Below, one piece after another: positions 33,462 through 44,626 of a DNA stretch of 64,000 nucleotides. The DNA comes from Muraenolepis orangiensis (Eukaryota; Chordata; Actinopteri; Gadiformes; Muraenolepididae): assembly GCA_027704905.1 (NCBI GenBank), contig CM051005.1:26946682-27010681 (forward strand), read 5' to 3'. Position 1 is the first letter of the stretch; each line of letters starts with the position of its first letter. A program made the translations under genes and the position numbers. The notes beneath the pieces were generated by a model, which saw only the letters and a list, made by a program, of their open reading frames with translations, was not told the origin of the DNA and searched no databases.

Positions 33462-33960
33462 AGATGAATTATGCTGCCCTGTTCTTTTTAACAGCATTCT
33501 AATGTGGCCCAGTGATGTAAACTGAAGCGTGGGGGAAACGTATGGAGTCAAATGGGTTTAATGAATCAGTAACCACCGCATGTTCACACAGACATGCACG
33601 CTAATGTATCCTCTAAGTCTGCTGGAGATAACCTACCCTAACCTGCTCTGATTCATCAACATATGTTCATATCTAAAAAATGAACTCTTGCAAATTGATT
33701 CACATGTCGCTATTTAATAAAATTGTTAAATAATAATATTTCCAGTGTTATTATCTTCGGTATTTAGGTGTTCCAGAAGGCAGAAATCCAACTCCAGGGG
33801 AATAAAGTGGCCCCACAGTAACAAGCAATCAGCCCATTTCAAGAATGTACATTTATCACTATAGCCTGGCGACACCTCTCTACACCCTGAATCTCCTTGA
33901 CAAGCAGGATTACATTTAAATGGGACTCGTCACGCTGGGCTGTGTTCTAACGCAGGAGAG
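33460..33960. other. Unassigned stretch, no gene seen
   Basis: AT-rich toward 33700. No frame or repeat. Confidence 0.4.
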
Positions 33961-33967
33961 AACCGCT

Positions 33968-34205
33968 TCAGAGGCCCTGCTGGTGGCTCAGCAGGTGGAG
34001 CCGCTGGTCTGGATCCCGGCTCCATCCTAGCCGAGAGTCGACGTGCCCCTGAGCCAGACACCCTGACAACCTCACTGCTCCCCCTGACCACCTGGCTGTG
34101 GCCTCGCATGGCTGACACCGCCGTCGGTGTGTCAATTGTGTGTATGAATGAGTGAATGTGATTCAATAATCATAAGGTGCTTTGATGAGCACTACATGAA
34201 TGCAG
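33968..34205 (+). mobile_element. tRNA-derived SINE, second family
   Basis: An A-box-like segment (tggctcagcaggtgga, near 33990) is followed by a degenerate B box (ctggatcccggctcc). The 3' part (gaatgagtgaatgtg...aaggtgctttga...tgaatgcagtccattta) is a tail typical of a common fish SINE group. Its sequence differs from the SINE at 24556 and 61328. Confidence 0.65.
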
Positions 34206-34640
34206 TCCATTTACAGTTTTCGTGTGTATGTGTGTTGCAAAATTTAGTTTAGGTTTCCCGTAATAATGTAACCACATTTTGTTTCCGAAATTGGAACAAT
34301 GGCGAGAGAAATAAATTAATAAATTAGCATTTAGTTAGCATCTAACCACAGTGCAAATGTTGCAGTAAAGTGCATGGTAATATATAATGTATTATTACAG
34401 TTATTTAATAATATGTAAAAACAGTCTACTAAAAAAAACGACTAAAAACAGGTATAAAATAACTTATAACTTATAGAGTAGGTATGAGATTTTTGCTGAA
34501 TTATAGGTGTATATATACAAGGTAATTATACAAGTATAAACAGGTAGTGAGTAGAGGTATGCAGTTGTATCAAAATATGAATATATATAAATGTATATAC
34601 AGCAGGTAGTGAGCAGTTTATTGCAGGGAGGGGTAATCCA
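34206..34640 (-). other. AT-rich stretch, probable LINE 3' UTR remnant
   Basis: The segment caggtagtgag-tagaggtatgcagtt (about 34540-34570) recurs near 41040-41070, so at least this part is repetitive. It lies next to a minus-strand LINE tail (34641-34838). No coding signal. Confidence 0.45.
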
Positions 34641-34838
34641 ACGATGTGTTTGTGAGGATACTTAAATGGCACACAGGGAAAAGTTCATCAGAATCTGAGA
34701 GGACAGGTGGGCTTTCCTCAGTCTCCTCAGGAAGAAGAGAGGCTGGTGAGCCTTCTTGACCAGTGAAGCAGTGTTGAGGGTCCAAGAGAGGTCCTCGGAG
34801 ATGTGGACCCCTAGGAATTTAAAGCTCGTCCCTCTCAT
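34641..34838 (-). pseudogene. LINE RT C-terminal remnant
   Basis: The minus strand encodes pieces of the conserved RT tail (LGVHI / SWTLNT / LVKKAHQ / LFFLRRLRK style) in broken frames. The plus-strand L2-like LINE starts abruptly at its 5' side and may have inserted into it. Confidence 0.55.
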
Positions 34839-36120
34839 CAGTACTGATCCTTCTCAACCTGTCTGTGGCGTTCGACACAGTGAACCACCAGATCCTTCTC
34901 TCTACTCTCGCCGAGCTTGGAATCGATGGAATTGCGTTATCCTGGTTCACCTCCTACCTCAGATCGCACTTATCAGGTCACATGGAACGGTTCCCTGTCC
35001 AGACCCTGCACCCTGGACACCGGAGTCCCCCAAGGCTCAGTATTGGGACCCCTTCTGTTTTCTCTTTACACTAAATCTCTAGGCTCTGTAATCACATCTC
35101 ATGGCTTCTCCTATCACCGCTATGCAGATGACACTCAACTGTTTCTCTCCTTTCCCCCCTCAGAAACCCAAATCGCAACACGCATCTCTAAATGCCTGGC
35201 CGACATCAGCAGATGGACAGCCGCCAACCACCTGAAGCTAAACCTTGACAAGACTGAGCTCCTCTTCATACCGGGGAAAGACTGCCCTCAGATGGACCTA
35301 CTGGTCACCATCGAGAACACCCAAGTCTCCCCCTCAACCACAACAAGAGACCTTGGTGTGGTGGTAGATGACCAGCTGTCCTGCAATGCCAACGTCAACG
35401 CGGTGGCCCCATCTTGCCCTCTACAACATCTGCAGGATCCGGCCCTTCTTCACACGTGAAGCGGCGCAGATCCTGGTCCAAGCGCTCATCATCACCCGCC
35501 TCGACTACTGCAACTCTCTCCTGGCGGGACTCCCCGCCTCTGCAACCAAGCCCCTCCAACGCATCCAGAACGCAGCAGCACGCCTGGTATTCAACCTACC
35601 AAAATTCTCCCACGTGACCCCTCTCTTCCGCAATCTCCACTGGCTTCCGGTAAATGCTCGCATCAAGTTCAAGACTCTGGTACTGACCTTCAGGGCAGTC
35701 AATGGAACTGCCCCAACCTACCTCCAAACGTTGGTCAAGCCCTACATCCCAGCCAGAGCACTCCGCTCAACTTCTGCCAGGCGACTTGTTCGACCTTCAC
35801 TGAAAACAACCAAGCATCGCTCTTCCAAGACCCAGCTCTTCACGGCTCTGGCTCCACAGTGGTGGAATGAACTCCCGTCTCATGTCAGGATGGCAGAGTC
35901 CCTCGCCAGCTTCCGCAAGAGACTCAAGACCCACCTGTTCAGAGTCCACCTGGACTCTCCATGAACCCTCCTTCTCCTTTGTGAACCCCTAACTTGCTTA
36001 AGTCCTGACATTAATAGCTCTTAGCATGTTGTATATTCTAGCAAGTGTATATCCTTAATGTTGATAACACGCTCTTATCACAGCTACTTAAGCAGGTGAC
36101 CTCAATTAACGGTTAACCTT
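34839..36120 (+). pseudogene. L2-like LINE, 5'-truncated, three frames
   Basis: It begins inside the RT (LSVAFDTVNHQILLSTLAEL, about 34857-34917). After a frameshift near 34965 come DTGVPQGSVLGPLLFSLYT and the catalytic YADD (near 35125). After a second shift near 35395 the C-terminal domain runs to the stop at 35964 (LDYCNSLLAGLP, RIQNAAARLVFNL, HWLPV, WWNELPSHVR motifs). The endonuclease is absent, as usual for 5'-truncated insertions. The last 198-residue segment is unbroken, so decay is modest. Confidence 0.85.
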
Positions 36121-36132
36121 TTAATTTAATTT

Positions 36133-36180
36133 CAGATTCAGATTCAGATACAGATTACTTTATTAATCCCGAGAGAAATT
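36133..36180 (-). terminator. LINE tail and poly(A) signal, copy A
   Basis: The minus strand reads GGGATTAATAAAG and then repeats of ATCTGA. The same ending is seen on the plus strand at 47150-47193. Confidence 0.8.
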
Positions 36181-36562
36181 AAGGTGCAACAGTTGACACA
36201 GGGGGAATAAATGCACACACAAAAATACTAATACCTAAGCTAAAAAACAAAACAACAACTAACTAAATAAAACTATTATAAACAAAAATATAGTTAAAAT
36301 AATTCTAAATGAAATCTAAATGTATTGATAAATGAAGATAAATTTACAGTATTATTACAGTAATACGTAGGTATATACAATACACAACAATACGTATAGT
36401 GCAAATTGGCAGTAATAATATATTAATAAATAACTCAACTGAAAAGTGACATGTGAAAAGTGAAAAGTGAATTAGAATTTGAAATAGAATTTACAGTGCA
36501 AAGTTACAATGAGATGATTTACAGTGCGTTGACCAAAAATAATAATAATAAGTACGTTGGCC

Positions 36563-38020
36563 TCAGGTCACTGAGTCTCCACTGTCCCTCTCACGACCCG
36601 AGGTAGATGAGTTAAAGAGTCTAATGGCCACAGGAAGAAAGGACTTCCTATGGTGTTCTGTGGTGCACCTGGGTGGAATGAGTCTGTTGCTAAAGGTGCT
36701 TCTATATGAGGTCAGCACCTGATGGAGAGGGTGAGAGTTGTTGTCAAGGATACTACGCAGCTTGCGCAGCATCCTTCTCTCAGACACCACCAACAAGGAA
36801 TCCAGCTGGACCCCCAGGACAGCGCCAGCCTTCCTGACAATCCTGCTGATCTTGTTGGCGTCTGCTGATCTCAACCTGCTTCCCCAGCACACGACACCGG
36901 AGAAGATGGCACTGGCTACCACAGACTGGTAGAACACATTCAGCATCTTGTTGCAAACGTTGAAGGACCGGAGCCTCCGCAGGAAGTAGAGACGGCTCTG
37001 GCCCTTCTTGTAAACAGCCTCAGAGTTCTTGGCCCAGACCAGTTTGTTGTCCAGATGAACTCCCAGGTATTTATATTCCTGAACAACTTCAGCGGACACA
37101 CCCTTGATGGAAATGGGTGTGGGTGTGGATTTCCTCCTGCGGAAGTCCACCACCATCTCCTTCGTCTTGTCAGTGTTGAGCTGCATGTGGTTCAGCTCAC
37201 ACCACTCAACGAAGGAGTCCACGACGCCCCTGTACTCCTCATCGTTTCCCTCGCTGACACAACCAACAACTGCAGAGTTGTCCGAGAACTTCTGCAGATG
37301 GCAGGACACAGAGTTGTACTGGAAGTCTGAGGTGTAAAGGGTGAACAGGAATGGGGAAAGAACAGTTCCCTGTGGAGCACCAGTGCTGCTGACCACAGTG
37401 TCAGACACACAGTCCTGCAGTCTGACAAACTGTGGACGACCCGTCAAATAGTCAGTAATCCAGGACACCAGGGAAGAGTCCACCTTCATCGCCGTCAGCT
37501 TACTTCCCAGCAGGGCAGGCCGGATGGTGTTGAACGCACTGGAGAAGTCGAAAAACATGATTCTCACAGTGCTCCCGGGTCTGTCCAAGTGGGCGTAGGC
37601 ACGATGGAGCAGGAAGATGATGGCGTCCTCCACTCCCAGTTTCGGCTGGTAGGCAAACTGAAGAGGGTCCAGCGATGATCTGACCAGGGGCCGAAGAAGC
37701 GTCAGGACCAGCCTCTCAAAGGATTTCACCACGTGGGACGTCAGCGCCACCGGTCTGTAGTCGTTTGAGGTGCTGGGACGTGCCTTCTTCGGAACAGGCA
37801 CCAGGCAGGATGTCTTCCACAGCACAGGGACCCTCTCCAGTCTCATGCTCAGGTTGAAGATGTACTGCAGGACTCCACTCAGCTGGGCAGCACATGTTTT
37901 GAGGACCCTCGGGCTGACGCCGTCAGGACCTGCAGCCTTGCCTGGATGGAGCCTGCACACTTTCCTCACCTGCTCAGCTGTGAAGGTATGTGTGCCGTGT
38001 GTGGGGGCAGGAAGAGTCAC
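36563..38020 (-). pseudogene. Rex1-like LINE reverse transcriptase, catalytic Asp lost
   Basis: A 485-residue open frame with the RT signature blocks: LHPGKAAGPDGVSPRVLK, YRPVALTS, FFDFSSAFNTIRP, GAPQGTVLSPFLFTLYTSDF. The catalytic box reads FSDNSA instead of FSDDSA: the codon at 37277-37279 (minus strand) is AAC. The second Asp coordinates metal in all RTs, so this copy should be inactive although the frame is open. The copy at 57-59 kb keeps FSDD. The C-terminal part is normal up to the stop at 36563. Confidence 0.85.
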
Positions 38021-39624
38021 TGTTGTGTTGATGGGGGAGGGGTGAGGTAGTGGTGGTGGGGGAGAGAGAACAGGTATGTTGATGCTGGAGAGGGACGGTG
38101 GGGGAGGGGGGACAGCAGGGCTGGGGGGCTGGAGGGGAATGGTTGTAGAGGGGCTGGGGGAGGGGGGGTAGACCGGAGCCCACTCATTGAATCTATTGAA
38201 AACAAATTCAACTCGTTGGCCCGATCAGGACCCCCCCCTATTGTCTGGCTACCAGGTTGTTTGTAGCCAGTGATGCTCCTCATGCCACTCCACACATCCT
38301 TCAGGTTGTTCTGCTGAAGTTTGTGCTCCAGCTTCCTCCTGTAGTTGTCTTTGCCCTGCTGGATCCTCTCCTTCAGCTCCCTCTGAACCCGCCTCATCTG
38401 CTCCCTATCCCCATCTCTGAAGGCCCTCTTCTTCTCATTGAGCAGGACCTTGATGTCTCGGGTGACCCATGGCTTGTTGTTGGGGAAACAGCGTACAGTC
38501 TCTATGGGAACAACACTATCCACACAGAAGTTGATGTACCCTGTTATACATTCCGTGAGATCATCAAGGTCCTCTCCATGCAAATCACAGAGGAAATCCC
38601 AGTCTGTTGACTCAAAGCAGCCCCGCAAGTCCTCATCGGCCTCCTGTGACCATCTCCTCACAGTCCTTGTGGTCACAGGCAGCCGCTGTACTAGAGGCCT
38701 ATACAGGGGCTGGAGGTGGATGAGGTTGTGGTCTGACCTTCCAAGAGGAGGAAGGGCAGTGGCGCTGTATGCCTCCTTAACATTGGCATACAGCAGGTCC
38801 AGTGTCTTGTTTTCCCTGGTGGGACAGTCCACAAACTGCTTGAAGGTGGGCAGTGTTGCAGCCAGAGTCACGTGGTTGAAGTCCCCAGATATCGCGATGA
38901 ATGCTTCAGGGTGCTGTGTCTGAAGTCTCGCGACGACGGAATGGGTGACGTCACACGCGAGCGCCGCGTTTGCCGACGGTGGAATGTAAACAATAACAAG
39001 AAGCACATGGGAGAACTCTCGCGGCAGATAGTATGGCCGCAGACTCACGGCCAGCAGTTCAATGTCCGGGCTACACACACGTTCCTTCACAGTAACATGT
39101 CCAGGGTTACACCACTTGTTGTTAACGAGAATAGCAAGTCCCCCACCTTTCCTCTTGCCACTCTCACGGCGCGTCCTGTCCGCCCGGACGGTTAGAAAGC
39201 CGTCCACGGTAACATTGGAGTCCGGGGTGTCCTCGTTGAGCCACGTCTCCGTGAAACAAAGCACGCTGCTCTCCCGGTACACCCGCTGGGTCATCACCAG
39301 GCCCGCTAGCTCGTCCATCTTATTCGCTAGCGACCTCACGTTCCCCATGGTGATGGAAGGGAGATATGGTTTATATCTCCGCTTCCTCTCCCGCTGTCTC
39401 TCCTGCTGTTTACGTCCAGCCTTGCATCCCCTGTACGTCCTCCTCAGCTCCCTGGGGAGGTCGGGGATGTCGGGCCTCTCCCGTAGCAGCGAGGTCTGTT
39501 GTAGCGACAACAGCTGACTCCGCGCGTAGACAATGGCTCCGCCGTAATGTTGAGCCACGACGGAGACGCGGTTCAGTAACAGTGTCCCCAGAATGAGAAA
39601 CACGGCAAAAACTTCCCTAAACAT
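38017..39624 (-). CDS. Rex1-like LINE endonuclease frame
   Basis: A 535-residue open frame. After a leader with an Arg-rich stretch (about 70-90) comes the APE-type endonuclease: GNVRSLANKMDEL (Asn), CFTETWLN (catalytic Glu), VYIPPSA, ISGDFNH (GDFN) and GRSDHNLI (SDH) in the normal order, roughly residues 90-320. A linker with a charged helix (REQMRRVQRELKERIQQGK) follows. The frame ends in a Pro/Ser-rich segment and is not in frame with the RT (36563-38020), which overlaps it by a few bases. The LINE normally has one continuous protein, so a frameshift lies in the Pro-rich linker. Confidence 0.8.
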   Translation of the reverse strand: MFREVFAVFLILGTLLLNRVSVVAQHYGGAIVYARSQLLSLQQTSLLRERPDIPDLPRELRRTYRGCKAGRKQQERQRERKRRYKPYLPSITMGNVRSLANKMDELAGLVMTQRVYRESSVLCFTETWLNEDTPDSNVTVDGFLTVRADRTRRESGKRKGGGLAILVNNKWCNPGHVTVKERVCSPDIELLAVSLRPYYLPREFSHVLLVIVYIPPSANAALACDVTHSVVARLQTQHPEAFIAISGDFNHVTLAATLPTFKQFVDCPTRENKTLDLLYANVKEAYSATALPPLGRSDHNLIHLQPLYRPLVQRLPVTTRTVRRWSQEADEDLRGCFESTDWDFLCDLHGEDLDDLTECITGYINFCVDSVVPIETVRCFPNNKPWVTRDIKVLLNEKKRAFRDGDREQMRRVQRELKERIQQGKDNYRRKLEHKLQQNNLKDVWSGMRSITGYKQPGSQTIGGGPDRANELNLFSIDSMSGLRSTPPPPAPLQPFPSSPPALLSPLPHRPSPASTYLFSLPHHHYLTPPPSTQQ

Positions 39625-39760
39625 AGCTGGCTGAGGGTTGCACAGCTACTTAACAAAAAACTATACTAAAAACAACAATAATATAAGAATAAATAAGTAA
39701 AAAGTAAGAGGGGAGGGGGAGCAACTGTTGCTGGCTGCCGCTCGTAGCAGCGCCGGAAGT

Positions 39761-40200
39761 ACAGTATAATTTGGGAATGTAATACATTCCGTTCAATACA
39801 AGACCTTTCACCATTATGAGGATGATATAAATAGCTACCAAGTCACAATTAATTTTTCTGTATGCATTTCACACCCTCATTAAAATAATAATTATTATTA
39901 TTGGAAAAAGAATAATAATAATAATTATAAGTTAAAACTGTAAATCAACTTTGACTCACTGCTTTAATTTTCATGACATTCCATATGATTTAGTGACATT
40001 TTGATTCCTGCTTGAACTAATCAGGACTTGATGAAAACACAGCTGAAACAGAACAGATGAAACTGAAATGAATTATTTGTATTAATACAATGTAATACAA
40101 TTTAAATAAAAATGTATAAATGACAATCGTATCTGTGTTATTATCTGTTATAGTACAATGTTACGTTGATTTGTTTATCTTTCTCGGTCCATGCACTACG
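39761..40200. other. AT-rich stretch, no gene seen
   Basis: Contains an (AAT)n-like patch at about 39882-39930. Nothing else recognisable. Confidence 0.4.
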
Positions 40201-40224
40201 CATTTGAGTGGTTTTGTGTTGGAT

Positions 40225-40385
40225 TGCAACCAATCAGATATTTTTGTAGGTTGCTGGGAAGAATATCATTCAACCAAAGTATTCCCACATGCTTTGGCCC
40301 TTAGACTGAATGAGAGCGTACATTTGGATTGACAATTTTATCAACCAATCATATAGTGATTTGTAGCCAATGGGCGTATTCTTTC
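40225..40385. promoter_or_regulatory. Cluster of three CCAAT boxes
   Basis: Sequences aaccaatcaga (about 40229), aaccaatcata (about 40343) and agccaatgggcg (about 40367) lie in the same direction within 150 bp. The spacing suits NF-Y-type promoters, but no first exon or TATA box is visible. The left-end hAT element also carries CCAAT boxes, so a mobile-element origin is possible. Confidence 0.25.
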
Positions 40386-40738
40386 AGCTTTCCCCACAGG
40401 TCCATAGTACGCTAGAAGGTATACTGGCTCGAAGGATCTAGCCAAGTGCTACATTGGTTTTTTTCTATGTAGGTTTTTTACGTCGAAATGACAGGTGAAT
40501 ATGATGTTGTTGCGGATTTGTTGTTAGTACCCTTTTCAAGACGACCATTCAGTGAAAAGATGGACATTATAAAAAAGTTTTAACGATCCCCGTCACCACT
40601 GCATTGGTGTAAAAAACAACAACAACTAACACTTGGAAATTGACTGCGACAATGTTATCTGCCTAAATGAGAACGATAACGCATAAAGTGACTGCCTCCG
40701 TGACGTCCGTCTGACTAGAACAACCGAATGTTCGAATG

Positions 40739-40757
40739 GGGGGGGGGGGGGGGGGGT
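40739..40757. repeat. G homopolymer run
   Basis: About 18 consecutive G. Confidence 0.95.
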
Positions 40758-40819
40758 CTACAGAAGGTCCAGTTGTGATAGACATGGTTCGCCACTGGTA
40801 TACATTGGCATACATACAT

Positions 40820-41110
40820 TAGATTAATATGTATTGACATTGCACAGCACAAGTGCAGTAAAGTGAAAATCATTTGACATTTGACGTAAAACTAATAATA
40901 ATATAATATGTAAAAAAAGAATGATACAGAATTACAGAATTATAGGTATATATATATACCTAGAATTTTATATATATATATATTTATATATTTAATATAA
41001 AATATAAAAATATATATATGCAGGTAAGTATGCAAGTATGAACAGGTAGTGAGCAGGGGTATGCAGTTATATAAACCAAGTCAATATGTATAAATGTATA
41101 TATAGCATCA
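40820..41110 (-). other. Probable LINE 3' UTR remnant, AT-rich
   Basis: The segment near 41040-41080 (gaacaggtagtgagcagggg) matches the AT-rich stretch at 34540-34610. It contains (TA)n at 40950-41010. Confidence 0.4.
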
Positions 41111-41500
41111 AAAAGATATTGTCGGGTGTATGTAATAAAAAGAGAGAGACCAGACTAAGAGTTAATAATGCTAACTTGCAAAAACTGGTCAGACGCTGGG
41201 TGTCACGATGTGTACACGCCACAACTTGGTCTATAAATTTCCAACCTGTGCTCCAGAAATGAATGGTATATGTGTGGTCATTCATAGCAGTGGTGGGTGT
41301 CTCTGTGTGTCACATTGTACTAGTGGAGAACATTGAGTCTCATGTCTCATCAATGTTTTACACTGAGCCACATGGCCACGCTCTTTGTACACAAAACGGT
41401 CGCCTTGCTCAAGGTTACTAAGAATGTGTAACATGCTGTTTATAAACCTGTTATTTTTGGGGCCGGGTAAACAAGGCAGGGCCTAGGAACAAATGTTTCT
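41111..41500. other. Unassigned stretch, no gene seen
   Basis: No frame, repeat or family signature recognised. Confidence 0.35.
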
Positions 41501-41504
41501 TCTT

Positions 41505-41665
41505 TGACTTCTTCCCTCCTCCTCCCCCTCCTCTTCCCCCTCCTCCTCCTCCTCCTCCTCCTCCTCCTCCTCCTCTGGTTCTTTCACTCTGATATGGCTT
41601 CAAACAACACCACCCAGGCCTGGGCTGCTGCTCCCTCCTCCTCCCCCCCTCCCCCCTCCCCCTGC
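41505..41665. repeat. Pyrimidine-rich (CTC)n tract
   Basis: CTC repeats at 41515-41575 and C/T-rich runs at 41630-41665. The Leu-rich and Gly-rich frames here are artefacts. Confidence 0.9.
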
Positions 41666-42237
41666 TGCCTTGACTCTTCAAAGGGAATCCAGTCTGAAGC
41701 GGCTGCAGAAAGACGCTCATCAAACGTGTGTCTTTTGCTTTCAGTCGGTCACATGAATCACAAGCACCAACTGTGGAAGACACAGGTCAGTTTGGCTATT
41801 TAGTCGTTGTCGATAAGCCACTAAAATACAAAATTTCATCATATTTTTACTAATATATATGTAAAAATATGTGTTTTAATTGATTAAGAGTTTTTTGGTT
41901 AAGGCTAAGTAAATAATAAAAATGATAATCCATTTTAATTATTCAGCACTTTCAAGCAAAGCTGCAAAGTTCTTCACAATGAACTCACTGATATCAGTTA
42001 TACTGCGCCTCTGAGGGAGATTACATACACCACATATCTAAAAACACAAGGCCTTCTGGTCCATAACAAAAAATAATAAACCCAGCATGAGATGCTTAGA
42101 GTGGGAATTCAAAAAGTCACACAATGGCCCCTGTTTTTACGCCAGTTACAAACCATCAGCAACGGCTTAGTCATTGCTTGTTTAGCTGATTGTTTAAAAA
42201 GGGCAGTCAGGATGAATAGAGAGGCCCCCGGCCATAG
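41666..42237. other. Unassigned stretch, no gene seen
   Basis: No recognisable coding or element sequence. Confidence 0.35.
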
Positions 42238-42840
42238 ATGGGGGGGGGTGAGGAATCTCCAGCGCAGAGCTGCATGGTGGGGGGTGAGGAACCTCTGGTC
42301 ACAGATCAGCGTTGCATGGTGGGGGGTGAGGAACCTCTGGTCACAGAGCAGCGCTGCATGGTGGGGGGTGAGGAACCTCTGGTCACAGAGCAGCGTTGCA
42401 TGGTGGGGGGTGAGAACCTCTGGTCACAAAGCAGCGCTGCATGGTGGGGGGGGGGGTAGGAACCTCTGGTCGCAGGTAGGGCATGGTGGGGGGGAGGGGG
42501 TGAGGAACCTCTGGTCGCAGGTAGGGCATGGTGGGGGGAGGGGGTGAGGAACCTCTGGTCACAGGTAGGGCATGGTGGGGGGGTGAGGAACCTCTGGTCA
42601 CAGGTAGGGCATGGTGGGGGGGAGGGGGTGACGAACCTCTGGTCACAGGTAGGGCATGGTGGGGGTGAGGAACCTCTGGTCACAGGTAGGGCATGGTGGG
42701 CGGGAGGGGGTGAGGAACCTCTGGTCACAGGTAGGGCATGGTGGGGGGGAGGGGGTGAGGAACCTCTGGTCACAGGTAGGGCATGGTGGGGGGGGGAACC
42801 TCTGGTCACAGGTAGGGCATTGGGGGGGGGGGGGGGGACA
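42238..42840. repeat. G-rich minisatellite, about 42-bp unit
   Basis: Some 14 units of gcatggtgggggggtgagga followed by acctctggtcaca. The first units (42271, 42313, 42355) are spaced by exactly 42 bp and carry gagcagcgctg; later units carry ggtaggg instead, which gives two subfamilies. G-runs of 4-16 bases recur in every unit on the plus strand. The reading frames through it (both strands) are repeat artefacts. Confidence 0.95.
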
Positions 42841-42857
42841 CACACACACAGATATAC

Positions 42858-42988
<131 letters not shown>

Positions 42989-43089
42989 AGAAAATCACAG
43001 CGTAGTCTCCTAGTCACATGGTTCCCTCACGTCACCGGCGGGAGCCAGCATCACCGGGAGGTTGTTCAGAGTGGATCTCAGATGACTTC

Positions 43090-43245
43090 CCCCTCAGGCC
43101 TGACTAATGCATCCACCTTCTAATTGCCATTTTAGACGGGGGCCAAATGAAGCCAGCTTGACAAATTGCATCAAAACAAAGTCTGTAAAGGTTGACGGTC
43201 TGTTCATTAGCCAGGAAGATCTCCAGCCTAATGACAGGGTTCCAG
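43090..43245. other. Single-copy-looking segment, candidate conserved element
   Basis: Balanced composition, no frames. It holds several homeodomain-like cores (ctaattgcc near 43121, ttcattagcc near 43204, cctaatgaca near 43228) between two microsatellites. Inference only. Confidence 0.3.
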
Positions 43246-43316
43246 GTATGTGTGTTTGTGTGCATGTATGCAGGCGTGTGTGTGTGTGTATGTGTGTGTG
43301 TGTGGGTGTGTGTGTA

Positions 43317-43347
<31 letters not shown>

Positions 43348-43398
43348 GTGTGTGTGCGTGTGTGGGTATGTGTGTGTGTGTGTGTGCGTGTGCGTGTT

Positions 43399-43440
<42 letters not shown>

Positions 43441-43456
43441 TGTGTGTGTGTGTGCA
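43246..43456. repeat. Interrupted (TG)n microsatellite
   Basis: About 210 bp of TG repeat with A and C interruptions. Confidence 0.97.
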
Positions 43457-44100
43457 GGGCCCGAAACAATAGACCACCCAACATGCCCAACTGCGGATTC
43501 AAATATTCCTCTGCTGCAACCTTGCATGAGTTATAAAAAACAAACCCGCAATTAAAGATATAAAGACTCTATTGTTTGCTATTACACTAATCATCTTAGA
43601 CACATGGAGCTTTTTTTTGTCAGTTTGGCTGTTCTATTCTGTGCATGTTCCCCATTCCCCGTTAGTTTAAGGGCGGCTAGCGCTGTGACTTACTACCGCC
43701 ATACACATCACTACTCACTAGCATGGGGTGGCGTTTTTTCACGGCATATGTTGATGCAATGTGCTGAGAAACTTTTAAGATAATTGTGGCCGTGACAGCT
43801 GCCGTACGCTTAGGATTTTTTAATTCGCTGCCAACCTCAGCTTGAAAGCCCCTGGAAGCAATTGAAATGAATCCCCAGTGGGGAGGAATGCAGTGTATTT
43901 TAGGGCCAGGGTTTGGGTTGTTGCGTGGGCGTGACTTATAACGTTTAAATCCAGAGGAATGTTGGTTGTTTTGAATGAGGATGCTGTTCCTCCATCCTAA
44001 TCAAAGACCTACCGTGGGCCCAGCCCCCTCCCCCCACCAGCATCCAAGGTTTTAGACATCACATCGCCGGTCCCCCAGGGGGCTCTCACTACCCCCCCTC
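43457..44100. other. Single-copy-looking stretch, no gene seen
   Basis: No frames or element signatures. The part 43735-43950 (for example gcttgaaagcccctggaagc and aattgaaatgaatccccagt) has the look of constrained non-coding DNA. A C-rich run lies at 44028-44108. Confidence 0.3.
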
Positions 44101-44528
44101 CCCCCCTATCTCTCTCTATCTCTATCTGACCAACTGTGGATACTGTCACATAATATGCTGTCTGCCTTTTAATTACTGTCTGGAAGTAGGAGGTCAAAGG
44201 TCACACATTCCTTCGGGAATAATACATTGGCGCCAGGCACGTGCACACATAGACATCAAAGTGGGCTTGAGTCCCTGCCCTTTTTCTTCCTCCAGAGAAA
44301 GTGCCCTTTTTATGGGATGCTTTTTTATTTCATTATTATTATTATTTTTTAAATAAATGAATATATATCTACTACAGTTTCCCTTTCCAAAAAATATATT
44401 GATTGAATAAAATCAATCCGATCAAGCTCTCTCTACCCTCCATCCCTCCCTCACTCCACATCTGCTGCTGTCATCGGCAGTCACTTCAGACAGGTAGCAG
44501 CACCTCCCACCTTACAGTCCCATGTTAT
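44101..44528. other. Unassigned AT-rich stretch
   Basis: A (TATTAT)-like patch lies at 44330-44350. Nothing else recognised. Confidence 0.4.
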
Positions 44529-44626
44529 TGTTACAACGAGTTGTGTTGGTAGGACCCAGAACGCAGACCAAAGACCATTGAAGGGATAACGGGAGGCTTT
44601 ATTAATGGAAGTATATATACCCCCAG
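44529..44626 (-). repeat. Gypsy 3' LTR, collapsed to about 98 bp
   Basis: Matches the start of the other LTR (46645-46731) and then skips to the tatatatacccccag block found at about 47039-47054 of the full LTR, so about 300 bp is deleted. The coding tail abuts it directly, which means the LTR outer part and the 3' UTR are also lost. Confidence 0.75.

Larger units (their letters stand above)
36131..39760 (-). mobile_element. Rex1-like LINE, near full length, copy A
   Basis: About 3.6 kb on the minus strand: a 5' UTR (about 39625-39760), an endonuclease frame, an RT frame and a 3' UTR that ends with AATAAAG and a (TCTGAA)-type tail (plus-strand cagattcagattcagata near 36133). The second copy at 56990-59960 is highly similar. 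Family placement (Rex1/L2, CR1 supergroup) rests on RT sequence style and the short tandem tail. Confidence 0.85.

Noticed and set aside
42238..42840. Repeat units separated by short variable parts, CRISPR-like at first sight
   Set aside because: The variable parts are length changes in G-runs. It is a minisatellite in eukaryotic DNA.
44503..44516. ctcccacctta near both ends of the gypsy element as target duplication
   Set aside because: It is about 12 bp away from the LTR end on the left, and target duplications should be adjacent and 4-6 bp.
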